36,795 bases of DNA. It comes from Gemmatimonadales bacterium. Its GTDB lineage: Bacteria; Gemmatimonadota; Gemmatimonadetes; Longimicrobiales; Gaopeijiaceae. Shown here piece by piece: positions 24,119 to 32,723 of the stretch. Location of the stretch: assembly GCA_007695195.1 (NCBI GenBank), contig REEG01000268.1, positions 1 to 36,795 of the forward strand. Reading direction: 5' to 3'. The position numbers and the translations under genes are program-made. Every line of letters starts with the position of its first letter. Positions within the stretch are counted from its first letter, which is position 1. Below the pieces are notes generated by a model. The model had not been told where the DNA came from, searched no databases, and saw only the letters and a program-made list of their open reading frames with translations.

Positions 24119-25711
24119 TCAGCGCACCCCCAGGGCATCCCGGTAGAACCGGACGGCGTCGTCCTTCATCTTGATGAGGTCAGGCATGTGGATGTACATC
24201 ATGTGACCCGACTCGTAGTACTCGGTACGAATATTCGAGCGGACCGATTCATCCAGTTGCATGGTGGCCACCGTATAGTCCATGGCGAAGTAGGGGGTGG
24301 CGAGATCGTAGTATCCGCTCTGCACCAGCACGTGGAGATAGGGATTCATGGACATGGCCCGACGAAGGTCCTCGGCCACATTCAAATACCGGTTCTCCAC
24401 ATTGGAGTAGTCCCAGGGACTGGCGAACCCCCGGATCCAGTACGGCAGGGTGTTCTCGAGTCCGAGCTCCCGACGAAAGTAGTCGTTCACGGTCCCGGTG
24501 AAGGGCCCCATGATGGCTCCATCGTAGGACGGATCCCACTCGTACCCCTGCCCTTCCGAACTCCGGTCGATCCCCACGAACCGGCTGTCGAGGCGGCCCA
24601 CGGTGCGCCGGTCATCCCGACGAAGCTCCTTGGTCACCAACTGGGTGGTGAGCCGGAGATTGGCCTGCTCGACGAAGTCGACGGAGAGCCCTGTGAACCG
24701 GGCCACCTGCTCGGCCACAGCTCGGATCTCCGCCGCCGGGAGCATATCGCCGTGCATCAGGGCACGGGTGTACTGGTTCAGGGCGAAGGCCTCCACCTGT
24801 TCGAGGAATTCCGTCAGCTCAAGGCCCTGCAGATCCGGGTCGAGCCGGCCATGGTACCATGCGGTGGCGGCGAAGCTCGGGAGGAAGAGAATGGCGGGGA
24901 GGTCGTTCCCCACCTGCGGCCGAATGGTCTGGAAGTTCAGTACTGCCGACACCAGGATGACCCCGTTCAGATGCATCCCTCGGGTCTGGAGGTAGTTGGC
25001 CATTCCCGACACCCTGGTGGTTCCATAACTCTCACCCGCCAGGAACTTCGGCGAGGCCCACCGCTCGTATTGCGTGACGAAGAGGCGTACCCATTCCGAC
25101 AGGTATTCGATGTCCTGGGTATAGCCCAGGAACCGGGCCGGGTCCTGCCCCACGGCCGGCCGGCTGTACCCGGTATTCACCGGATCCACGAAGACCAGGT
25201 CGGTCTCGTCGAGCCAGGTGTACTCGTTGTCCACAAGGGTGAAGGGCGGCGGATGGGGGTCATCCTCCTGGAAGCGAGTGGTGGTGCCCGGGTCCCGCAT
25301 CACCACCCGGCGGGGGCCCAGCCCCAGGTGAAGCCAGACCGACGCCGCTCCGGGACCGCCGTTGAACATGAAGGTGATGGGCCGCTGGGCGGGGTCGTCC
25401 TCCCCGTCCTTCCTGTAATAGGTGAAGTGGATATTGGCCAGATGGGTCCCATCGCCGTCGTGGAGGGGGAGGTACCCGGTGGTGGCCGAGTACGAGAGTG
25501 TTTCCCCCCCCACCTGGATCTGGTGCTGCGTTGTTACCGGCTCCTGATCGGGCAATCGCTCGCTCCGAACCTGCTGTTCCGGAGGAGCGACCTGCGCCGC
25601 CGCAAGGCCCAGGAATTCCCCTCCCCCCGGAAGTGTCAGAAGGGTCAATCCCACCATCCAGAAGATCCAGCCGGGGCCACCACCGCTCTTCAGCTTCCAG
25701 CTCCTGGGCAT
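24119..25711 (-). CDS. S10 family serine carboxypeptidase
   Basis: An exported alpha/beta-hydrolase peptidase of 530 residues. A membrane segment at about 14-40 ending in LAAAQ acts as a signal peptide. The catalytic triad is visible: Ser228 in AGESYG, Asp469 in GYYDLATP, and His503 in SGHMMY. The oxyanion-hole segment FNGGPGAAS (about 115-123) is typical of S10. The enzyme should remove C-terminal residues from peptides in the periplasm or outside the cell, perhaps at acid pH as in the family. An AGGAG site lies about 9 bases before the ATG at 25709-25711. It follows susD by 52 bases, so it is likely the third gene of the SusCD operon, pointing to peptide use. Confidence 0.9.
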   Translation of the reverse strand: MPRSWKLKSGGGPGWIFWMVGLTLLTLPGGGEFLGLAAAQVAPPEQQVRSERLPDQEPVTTQHQIQVGGETLSYSATTGYLPLHDGDGTHLANIHFTYYRKDGEDDPAQRPITFMFNGGPGAASVWLHLGLGPRRVVMRDPGTTTRFQEDDPHPPPFTLVDNEYTWLDETDLVFVDPVNTGYSRPAVGQDPARFLGYTQDIEYLSEWVRLFVTQYERWASPKFLAGESYGTTRVSGMANYLQTRGMHLNGVILVSAVLNFQTIRPQVGNDLPAILFLPSFAATAWYHGRLDPDLQGLELTEFLEQVEAFALNQYTRALMHGDMLPAAEIRAVAEQVARFTGLSVDFVEQANLRLTTQLVTKELRRDDRRTVGRLDSRFVGIDRSSEGQGYEWDPSYDGAIMGPFTGTVNDYFRRELGLENTLPYWIRGFASPWDYSNVENRYLNVAEDLRRAMSMNPYLHVLVQSGYYDLATPYFAMDYTVATMQLDESVRSNIRTEYYESGHMMYIHMPDLIKMKDDAVRFYRDALGVR

Positions 25712-25763
25712 ACTTTCTATCTCCTGGATTTCGGGGGATCAGGTGCCGCCGATGACGTTGGCC

Positions 25764-27065
25764 TCAGATGTTCGGGAGATTCGGGTTTGAGAGGCGCTCT
25801 TCCCGGGAGATGGGCACACATGTAGCTCCCCACCCATCTGGAAAGAGCCCCCAGCGCCGCATATCGATCATTCGCCGTGCCTCGAGCCAGGTGCTGTGGC
25901 GCTTCTCTTCCTGAAAGAGGGGAACGGCCTCGACCAGGGGAATATCCGTGGGAAGTGGATCCAGCTCCCAGTCCGCCCTCACCCGGTTCACCAGTTCCAT
26001 GGCGGTGGCCACGTCTCCCCGATCGAGGTGGACCTCCGCCTCAATGAGTCGAGCTTCCCGCCAGGAACCGATGATCATGTTGTCGTTGTAGGTGGGATAC
26101 TTCATCTGGGCCCACACCGGTGTCTCGGTGTCCGGCCCCACCCGGCCCTGATCCTGGGTCGGCGTCCTGGGATCGTCGGACCCACGGAAGTCGGGGTGCA
26201 CCGACGATTCCCCCCGATCGTGGTTGTTGAACCAGAATTGAGCCCGCTCTCCGGCGGCGTCTCTGAAGTTCGCCTCCCACATGAGTCCATCCGGCACCGC
26301 TGCGGCCCGGGCAAGCGCCTCATCGGAGTTGCCCCGATCCAGGGCGATTCGAGCAAGAACCAGATCTGCCATGGCCCCGATGGAATCCACCTGAGCGGAC
26401 TGCGCAGTGCTCTTGGCCTGCTCCAGAAAGCTCTCCGCTCGATCGAACGCGTCGGTCCTTGGAAGGGCCGCGCTCCCATCGAACGCCACTTCGCAGAAGA
26501 GCTCGCCGAAGTCGGCGTGGGTCATTCCGGCGTAGAGTTGCATCATGGCAACCCGCTCGTCGGATCCGAAGTCCGATACCACGCCTTCCATGAGATCCAG
26601 GGTCTCCACGGCCGAGACCCGTGCCCGCTGCAGGTCCCGCCACATCCGCCACGGGATGTTGATGTGATCCGATTCAGAGGCCAGGAGATCGAGAATCCCG
26701 TTCTTGTCCGCCTGGTGCCAGGGATCCCAGCTTCCGGACGCCACAAGTTCATCGGAGATCACTCCGGTGAACATGATGTTCCGATTGTAGGAGAAATCGT
26801 AATTGAAGATGGCTCCAACCATCAGAGCCGTCATGGATGCGTCGGTGCCCAAGCTACCCTCCGTAATGGAGGTCGGGTCCGTTGCGTCAAAGTCACACGC
26901 AGTGATCAGGGTCGCCAGCAGGAGAGCTCCTGAAGTGAGCGCCGCGAATGCCGGCGGGCGCCGAGGAATTCCGGTGGTTCGGCGCGGCGATGGGCTCATC
27001 GCCCCCGGGATCGACGCCGCTGCAGGGACGGCTTCGGTCATCGTCTTCATGGTGATCTCTTTCAT
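25764..27065 (-). CDS. SusD/RagB-like outer-membrane lipoprotein
   Basis: A 433-residue lipoprotein of the SusD family, forming the lid over the SusC pore and binding oligomers at the cell surface. The lipobox is LITAC with Cys57 counted from the chosen start. The rest is helical, including the C-terminal RagB/SusD segment with a LIEAEVHLDRGD helix and an EEKRHSTWLEARRMIDMRRWG block that is diagnostic of the family. The N-terminal leader is long for a lipoprotein; a start at 26999 would give a normal leader but has a weaker ribosome site. I chose 27065 because GGAGAG (27072-27077) lies 6 bases upstream in the 13-base gap after susC. A perfect 15-base repeat duplicates the start region (27046-27075). 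Confidence 0.87.
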   Translation of the reverse strand: MKEITMKTMTEAVPAAASIPGAMSPSPRRTTGIPRRPPAFAALTSGALLLATLITACDFDATDPTSITEGSLGTDASMTALMVGAIFNYDFSYNRNIMFTGVISDELVASGSWDPWHQADKNGILDLLASESDHINIPWRMWRDLQRARVSAVETLDLMEGVVSDFGSDERVAMMQLYAGMTHADFGELFCEVAFDGSAALPRTDAFDRAESFLEQAKSTAQSAQVDSIGAMADLVLARIALDRGNSDEALARAAAVPDGLMWEANFRDAAGERAQFWFNNHDRGESSVHPDFRGSDDPRTPTQDQGRVGPDTETPVWAQMKYPTYNDNMIIGSWREARLIEAEVHLDRGDVATAMELVNRVRADWELDPLPTDIPLVEAVPLFQEEKRHSTWLEARRMIDMRRWGLFPDGWGATCVPISREERLSNPNLPNI

Positions 27066-27075
27066 GGTGATCTCT
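27046..27075 (-). repeat. 15-base tandem repeat duplicating the SusD start site
   Basis: TTCATGGTGATCTCT occurs twice in a row on the plus strand (27046-27060, 27061-27075). On the coding strand each copy is AGAGATCACCATGAA, so there are two in-frame ATGs (27065 and 27050), each preceded by an AGAGA element. The encoded EITMK is repeated. Confidence 0.9.
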
Positions 27076-27078
27076 CCG

Positions 27079-29979
27079 TTAGAAGGTGATGGTAAAGCCG
27101 GCCATGAACTGGCGCGATGGCGGAACACTGAAGAAATCCGCACCGATGGAGAGATTATTCCCATCCCCAAAGGTGGAGGACATTTCCGGGTCCGTGCCCG
27201 GGTAACTGGTCAGGGTCAGGAGATTCTGCCCGGCTGCCGTCACCCGCATGTCCGAAGCGCCGATCCTGGAAGCCAGAGCTTGCGGCAGGGTGTATCCCAC
27301 CGAGAGTTCCCGGAGCTTGAAGAAGTCTGCATCCTCGATGTTGGTCCCGTAGATCCGCTGTTCCGCAACGAAGCGCTGCACCGCCGGGTGATTGGAGTCA
27401 TTTCCGTTGGCAATGAGGACGTTGAAATACTCCTCGCCGGTCCTCTGCTGACCCATATAGGAGCGAATGTGATTGTTGATCACATGACCGAGGGCAAACT
27501 GACCATTGGCCTGAAGCACCAGATTCCGGTAGCTGAAATCCATCCCCAGATTTCCGGTGTGGGGCGGGATGCTCGGCCCGAAGTACACGGCGGTGTCCGA
27601 AGCAATGGGCATGTCGTTGGCGTCATACCCAACGATGACCCGCTCCCACTTTCCGGAGACGGGGTAGCCCGGCTGGATCCTGCTCCCGAATCGGTCCAGG
27701 GATATGAGGGGCGTCTCACCGAGATCCAGGACCTCGTTCCGGTTGTACCCGTATCCGGCTCGGGCATCCCAGGAGAAGTCACCCCGGCGCATGAGGTTCA
27801 TCTGGGCATTGAACTCGAAGCCCACATTCTCCACCTCACCAACGTTGGTCAACTGGGTTGCCAGTAGCCCAAGCGAAGGGGGGAGCCGCTGGTTCAGGAG
27901 CAGGTCGGAGGTCCGCTGATGGTAGGCGGTGAAGTCCACACCAATCCGGTCATCGAAGAGCGAGGCCTCGAACCCGGCTTCAAACTCCCGGCTCACTTCC
28001 GGGGCCAGATCGGGATTCCCGAAGGTCGCTGCCCGGATCCCCGGTCTCCCGTTGAAGCCCACCACATTCCCGAAGGTCCGAACGGCGTCGAACGCCCCAG
28101 GCTGGGTGCCCGCAGTCCCGAACCCTCCTCGGAGACGGAGGCTTGAGATCCAGTTCACGTCGAAGAAATCTTCATCCGAGATCACGTAGGACACATCCGC
28201 CTTGGGGAAGGCCTGCCATCCGAAATCGTCCCCGAAGGCCGATGAGCCATCCATCCGGAGGCCCACGGTGAAGAAAAGCCGGTCATCGAAAGCGAGTTGG
28301 TGCTGCACAAAGACGCCGCCCGTCGTGTAGTTCAGCTCCGATTCATTCACCGAGGCAAGAGCGGTCCCTCCCAAAGAACGAAGACCGGGACTGGCGAAAT
28401 CAGTCCCCGTGGCGAAGACCCGTTGATCGCGCCGAACAAAGAGCTGTCCGCCGACGCTCAACTCCGAAATCAGCGCGGAACTCCATGCACGATTCAGGAC
28501 GGCACCGTAGTCCAGGTTGAACTGGAGGTTCTGGCGCGTGTTCACCGAGCGGGTCCCCGGGCGGTCCGCCTGTCCCGGAGCCACATAGTAGGGCAGAAGA
28601 GTGGTGCCCTTCTGATCGATGTATTCCATTCCAACCGTGGCCCTCTGACTGAACCACGGCGCGGCTTGATGCCGTACCGACAGCCCCGACGTGAATCGCT
28701 TGGCGTCGTCGATGATTTCGCGCTGCAGCACCAGGGGGACCGGAAGGAATGCCCCACCCCACGGATCGGACTCGGTACCCCGGGTCGCCGGGTTACCGGC
28801 GTAGATATTCGTCAGCACACCTCCAATCCAGTTGTCGTTGGGCGGTAACTGGTTCTCCGTCATGGAGAACCCGGTATTCAGGTTCATGGTGAGTCGGTCT
28901 GCGGGCCGAACCTCCAGATTCAGCCGCATGGAGGTACGCTCGAAGGTGTTGTTGGGGAAGGACCCCTCGGTGTCCGTATGGCTGATGGACGCGAAGTACC
29001 CCAACTGATCGACACCGCCGCGGATGGAGGCGTTGTATTCCTGGTGCAGGCCTGTGCTGAGCAGGTCATTGGGATCCGGGAATTGGGGATCCGGATGCAT
29101 CCGCAGAAGGGGGGCGGCAAGACGGCTCATGCCGATCCGGGATCCTACGGTATAGGTGGTCTCACCGGGGCGCCCGCTCCGGGTGAAGATCTGGATGACG
29201 CCGCTGGATGCCTCACTCCCGTACATGGCCGTGGCTGCCGATCCCTTGATGACCTCCACCCGGGCAATATCCTGCGGATTGATGTCGTTGAGTCGGCTGA
29301 CGGCCTGCCCCCCGGTCCCCACCATGTTGGTGTTCCCTCGATCCAGGCGCACCCCGTCGAGGTAGATCAGCGGCTGATTGTCCTGGGTGAGCGATGTGAC
29401 CCCCCGCAGAATCACCGGTCCGGCCGCACCCACGGTACCGCTGGCAGCGAGACTCGTGACCCCGGCCTCTCGCCCCTGGAGCGCATCCTGGAGACGGGTG
29501 ATGGGCGCATCCCGCAGACGCGTTTCGATGTCGATGCTGGCGATGCCTGTTCCAGTGGCTCGACGACGGCGTTCACCCGCCGGCGACGCGGTCACCAGGA
29601 CCTCGTCCAGGTCGATGGCCTGGGAGGCCAGAGCAATGCTGATCTCCGTGGTCTCACCAGAGGTCACCGTCACCTCCTGGGAAACCGAGCGATATCCGAT
29701 GAATTGGACCTGGAGCTCATGGGTTCCGGCCGGGACGCCGGAGAGGCTGAACGCCCCATTGGAGTCGGAAAGGGAGCCGAGGTTCAACTGGGGAATGGAG
29801 ACCTGAGCTCCTGCTAGTGGACGTTGGTTGGCCCGGTCTCGCACCGTTCCGGTGATGGTCCCGGAGCGTTGGACTGCCGGTTCTTCATCCGGTGGGGCCT
29901 CTGCTTCCAGGTGGCCCGGCAGGACCAGGAGCAGGAGCAGGGCGAGCAGGGGGAGTGGCTTCAACAGAGCTTGCGTCAT
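27079..29979 (-). CDS. SusC/RagA-type TonB-dependent outer-membrane transporter
   Basis: A 966-residue outer-membrane transporter. The order is signal peptide (about 1-27), carboxypeptidase-D-regulatory-like domain (about 40-120, with TGTVRD and the GVPAGTHELQVQFIGY pattern), a TonB-box-like LDEVLVTAS (about 124-132), plug domain (about 140-270, including the YLDGVRLDRG and IEVIKGSAATAMYGSEASSG-type segment), and a beta-barrel to a terminal aromatic residue. It imports oligomers captured by SusD, using energy from TonB/ExbBD, which are not in this window. AGGAGG (29985-29990 on the complement) lies 5 bases before the ATG. First gene of the susC-susD-S10 operon. The substrate is not shown by the sequence; peptides are favoured because of the S10 peptidase. 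Confidence 0.93.
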   Translation of the reverse strand: MTQALLKPLPLLALLLLLVLPGHLEAEAPPDEEPAVQRSGTITGTVRDRANQRPLAGAQVSIPQLNLGSLSDSNGAFSLSGVPAGTHELQVQFIGYRSVSQEVTVTSGETTEISIALASQAIDLDEVLVTASPAGERRRRATGTGIASIDIETRLRDAPITRLQDALQGREAGVTSLAASGTVGAAGPVILRGVTSLTQDNQPLIYLDGVRLDRGNTNMVGTGGQAVSRLNDINPQDIARVEVIKGSAATAMYGSEASSGVIQIFTRSGRPGETTYTVGSRIGMSRLAAPLLRMHPDPQFPDPNDLLSTGLHQEYNASIRGGVDQLGYFASISHTDTEGSFPNNTFERTSMRLNLEVRPADRLTMNLNTGFSMTENQLPPNDNWIGGVLTNIYAGNPATRGTESDPWGGAFLPVPLVLQREIIDDAKRFTSGLSVRHQAAPWFSQRATVGMEYIDQKGTTLLPYYVAPGQADRPGTRSVNTRQNLQFNLDYGAVLNRAWSSALISELSVGGQLFVRRDQRVFATGTDFASPGLRSLGGTALASVNESELNYTTGGVFVQHQLAFDDRLFFTVGLRMDGSSAFGDDFGWQAFPKADVSYVISDEDFFDVNWISSLRLRGGFGTAGTQPGAFDAVRTFGNVVGFNGRPGIRAATFGNPDLAPEVSREFEAGFEASLFDDRIGVDFTAYHQRTSDLLLNQRLPPSLGLLATQLTNVGEVENVGFEFNAQMNLMRRGDFSWDARAGYGYNRNEVLDLGETPLISLDRFGSRIQPGYPVSGKWERVIVGYDANDMPIASDTAVYFGPSIPPHTGNLGMDFSYRNLVLQANGQFALGHVINNHIRSYMGQQRTGEEYFNVLIANGNDSNHPAVQRFVAEQRIYGTNIEDADFFKLRELSVGYTLPQALASRIGASDMRVTAAGQNLLTLTSYPGTDPEMSSTFGDGNNLSIGADFFSVPPSRQFMAGFTITF

Positions 29980-30080
29980 CTGGCCCTCCTGGCGGGAATC
30001 GGTCGACAGGACCCATGACGGATATCGAAGGATCGAAAGCCTTATCCCAACAGGAACAACCTCATCGATGCCATCGATCA

Positions 30081-30131
30081 GTCAGGGCATACGGATATGA
30101 CCTGACGAATCGCATGTCTTCTTGTCAGGTC
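30081..30131. promoter_or_regulatory. Three-site GTCAGG element, possible operator
   Basis: GTCAGG occurs at 30081-30086 and 30124-30129, with the complement CCTGAC at 30101-30106. The last two lie in an exact 8-base inverted repeat (GACCTGAC 30099-30106, GTCAGGTC 30124-30131). The sites are 20 and 23 bases apart, about two helical turns. They lie 100-150 bases upstream of susC. This arrangement would suit a dimeric regulator; none is encoded nearby. Confidence 0.4.
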
Positions 30132-30402
30132 CTCCGATTTACAGGTTATGACCGATACGGATCGTCCCGCAAGCCGAGCCGAACCAGTGATCGAACGATC
30201 CAAGGTCGTTGCCGAATCATTCGGGAGGGGGCGAGGCGGAGAAGGGGGGCCACCATCAATGTGAGGGCACCCAACGGGATCAGCGCGGCCGCTACCCCGA
30301 ACCGGTCCCAGGCGCCCTTACGGGTGGCGGCTTCGGTCCCAATGGACTGGAGTTCGGCCACCACCCTCCTCCACCACCCTGCACCGAACTGGCAAACCAC
30401 TG

Positions 30403-30408
30403 TATCAT
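30403..30408 (+). promoter_or_regulatory. Candidate -10 box for the SLC13 gene
   Basis: TATCAT matches five of six consensus bases and lies about 70 bases before the ATG at 30477. No good -35 sits at the usual distance. Confidence 0.27.
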
Positions 30409-30476
30409 CGAAGGTCGCAGCCGCGCAGGAAACGGCCTCCCCTATCGCCGAACCCCCACCGCCCCACTCGTCAGCC

Positions 30477-32291
30477 ATGAGCGCACTCACCCCGGACATG
30501 ATCCTGGTCCTGGCCATCCTGGCCGGCGCCATCTTCCTCTTTGTCAGCGAGATTGTCCGGATCGACGTGGCGGCCATCCTCATCATGGTGGTGGTGGGCC
30601 TCACCGGGTTGGTGGAAGGCGGAGACCTCTTCGCCGGCTTCGCCTCCAATGCCGTCATCTCCATCATCGCCGTCATGATCCTGGGCGCCGGGCTGGACCG
30701 GGTCGGCGTCATGCAGACCGTAGCGGCCTTCCTCCTGAAGATCGGGGGTGAGACGGAGCGACGCATCGGAGCGCTGGTGTCCTCGGCAGTGGCCCTCATC
30801 AGCGCCTTCATGCAGAACATCGGGGCCGCGGCGCTCTTCCTGCCGGTCACCGAACGCATGGCGGACCGGACCGGGATCCCCATCAGCCGCCTCCTCATGC
30901 CCATGGGGTTCGCGGCCATCCTGGGCGGGACCCTGACCCTGGTGGCGTCGAGCCCCCTCATCCTCCTGAACGACCTGCTGGCCTCCACCGCCCGCAACCT
31001 GGACATTGAGATCGAGCCCTACGGCCTCTTCTCGCCCACCCCCATCGGGCTGGCCATCACCATCTCGGGTCTCGTACTCTTCGCCGTGGCGGGGCGCTGG
31101 CTCCTCCCGTCGGTGAGCCCGGGGCGCGATGCCGGGGGAGGGCTTCCGGGGATCTCGGCCATCTACGGACTGGATCGCCCCATCGGCCCCTTCCTGGTTC
31201 CCGGCGGCAGCCCGCTCCGGGGCCGGCGGATCGAGGCCATCGAGGAGGACTACCCGGGGCTCCTGGTGGTGGCAGCCAAGGGGAGCGGAGGGCTCACGGT
31301 GGCACCCTACCGGGACTATGTGGTGGAAGCGGGGACGGTGCTGGGCCTGGTGGGTGAGCCGGAGGTCATCTCGGGCTTCGTGGAGTCCCAGCAGCTGGAG
31401 GCGGCGCAGGGAGATCCCTTCACCATTCTGAAGGACGAGGAACACGCCGGGTTGGCGGAGGTGGTGGTGCGGCCCGGCGGAGACGCCGTGGGAAGACGGG
31501 TCCGGGACCTTCGCCTCCGGGAGATCTTCGACGTGACCCTCCTGGGGGTTTACCGGGGCGGCCAGGTGATCACCGAGAACCTGCGGAAGGTGGAGTTGGA
31601 GGCCGGAGACGTACTCATCGTCTTCGCGCCATGGGAGCGGCTCGGGCCCCTCCTTGCCGACAGTCGCTCCTTCGTGGCCCTCTCCGATTTCCCCAAGGCG
31701 CCTCCCAGAACGGCCAAGCAGGGGTGGGCGCTGGGGGCCTTCGCCCTCTCCTTGGGGCTCGTGATCTTCACGAGCCTTCAGCTCTCCCTGGCCCTCATGG
31801 CCGGAGCCATCATCCTCCTCCTCTCCCGGGTCCTCACCCCCGATGAGGCCTACCGGTCCGTGTCGTGGAAGACGGTTTTCCTCCTGGCGGCCCTCATCCC
31901 CCTGGGGCAGGCACTGGAAGAGACGGGGACGGCGGCCTGGATCGCCAACGGGGTCATCACCGCCGCCGGGGACCTTCCGCCCTGGGGGATGCAGATGGTG
32001 GTGGCGATCCTGGCCACCGCCTTCACCCTCACCATCTCCAATGTGGGCGCCACCGTCCTTCTTGTGCCTCTGGCCGCCAATGTGGCGCTGGGGGTGGGAG
32101 CGGATCCGGCCCAGTTCGGCCTCATCGTGGCGCTGGCCGCCTCCAACGCCTTCCTCCTCCCCACCCATCAGGTGAACGCCCTGCTCATGGGGCCCGGTGG
32201 CTATGCGGTGAAGGACTTCCTGAGGGCGGGCACGGCTATGTCCGTGGTCTTCCTTGTGGTGCTGATCCCCATGGTGAACCTGTTCGGGTAG
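30477..32291 (+). CDS. SLC13/DASS-type membrane transporter with two TrkA-C domains
   Basis: A 604-residue inner-membrane permease. The membrane part is split into N-terminal helices (about 8-210) and C-terminal helices (about 415-600). Between them lie two RCK_C/TrkA-C regulatory domains (about 230-305 and 322-400). The re-entrant-loop motifs expected for the divalent anion:sodium symporter fold are seen as MQNIGA (about 112-117) and SNVGAT (about 521-526). Family members move dicarboxylates, sulfate or related anions with sodium. Which anion is carried here is not clear. The ATG at 30477 begins the conserved membrane region; no ribosome site is visible. DUF4282 follows after 111 bases. Confidence 0.85.
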   Translation: MSALTPDMILVLAILAGAIFLFVSEIVRIDVAAILIMVVVGLTGLVEGGDLFAGFASNAVISIIAVMILGAGLDRVGVMQTVAAFLLKIGGETERRIGALVSSAVALISAFMQNIGAAALFLPVTERMADRTGIPISRLLMPMGFAAILGGTLTLVASSPLILLNDLLASTARNLDIEIEPYGLFSPTPIGLAITISGLVLFAVAGRWLLPSVSPGRDAGGGLPGISAIYGLDRPIGPFLVPGGSPLRGRRIEAIEEDYPGLLVVAAKGSGGLTVAPYRDYVVEAGTVLGLVGEPEVISGFVESQQLEAAQGDPFTILKDEEHAGLAEVVVRPGGDAVGRRVRDLRLREIFDVTLLGVYRGGQVITENLRKVELEAGDVLIVFAPWERLGPLLADSRSFVALSDFPKAPPRTAKQGWALGAFALSLGLVIFTSLQLSLALMAGAIILLLSRVLTPDEAYRSVSWKTVFLLAALIPLGQALEETGTAAWIANGVITAAGDLPPWGMQMVVAILATAFTLTISNVGATVLLVPLAANVALGVGADPAQFGLIVALAASNAFLLPTHQVNALLMGPGGYAVKDFLRAGTAMSVVFLVVLIPMVNLFG

Positions 32292-32402
32292 GGCCGGGAC
32301 CCGCGCCGGTTCCCTTTCAGACGGTCCGGCGGACACCTATTGTGCGGAGGCCCCCGTCTTGCCGAGGCTCCCGGTCTCCGTTCCCCCAAACCGGCCCCAC
32401 CC

Positions 32403-32717
32403 ATGGATCAACCCAGCTTCTTCGGGACGCTGACGGACTTCTCCTTCTCGTCGTTCGTCACCACCCGCTTCATCAAGCTCCTCTACGCCCTTCTCTGGAT
32501 CGTGGCGCTCCTGAACGGGGTGGCCACCTTCCTCCTGGCCTCGGCTTGGGGGTGGGACAGCGGGACCATGGCCACCATGGCGGGGATGGCCCTGGGGGTG
32601 GTGGTGGGCTTCGTGGTCTTTCTTTTCAACCTCATCTTCGGGCGGATCTTCCTGGAGATCCTGGTGGTGGTCTTCCGCATCGCCGAGAACACCCAGCGCA
32701 TGGCGGACCGGGCCTGA
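32403..32717 (+). CDS. DUF4282 family small membrane protein
   Basis: A 104-residue inner-membrane protein with the family N-terminus (FFGTLTDFSFSSFVTTRFIKLLY, written here as its key pattern DFSF then RFIKLLY), two membrane helices (about 24-50 and 58-80), and the closing LEILVVVFRIAEN segment. The function of the family is unknown. It ends 6 bases before the helicase start, and a GAGG overlapping its stop may serve as the helicase ribosome site. Confidence 0.8.
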   Translation: MDQPSFFGTLTDFSFSSFVTTRFIKLLYALLWIVALLNGVATFLLASAWGWDSGTMATMAGMALGVVVGFVVFLFNLIFGRIFLEILVVVFRIAENTQRMADRA

Positions 32718-32723
32718 GGCCAG

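Larger units (their letters stand above)
29980..30476. other. Divergent intergenic region upstream of susC and the SLC13 transporter
   Basis: This 497-base region is less GC-rich than its flanks and should hold the promoters of both divergent units. It contains three copies of a GTCAGG/CCTGAC element (30081-30129) and two ATCGAT palindromes near 30064-30078. A minus-strand frame ending at 30146 could encode a basic, one-helix membrane protein, but its third positions are not GC-rich and it has no usable start, so I do not call it a gene. Confidence 0.6.

Noticed and set aside
24188-25825. Plus-strand frame opposite the S10 peptidase
   Set aside because: The S10 gene on the other strand has a full catalytic triad, signal and ribosome site; this frame has none of these.
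30146-30478. Minus-strand frame that could encode a one-helix basic membrane protein
   Set aside because: Third codon positions are near even rather than GC-rich, and its ATG overlaps the SLC13 start, leaving no room for a ribosome site or promoter.
30471-32336. Long minus-strand frame opposite the SLC13 gene
   Set aside because: Composition is low complexity (His, Gly, Glu, Asp rich), typical of the antisense of a membrane protein.
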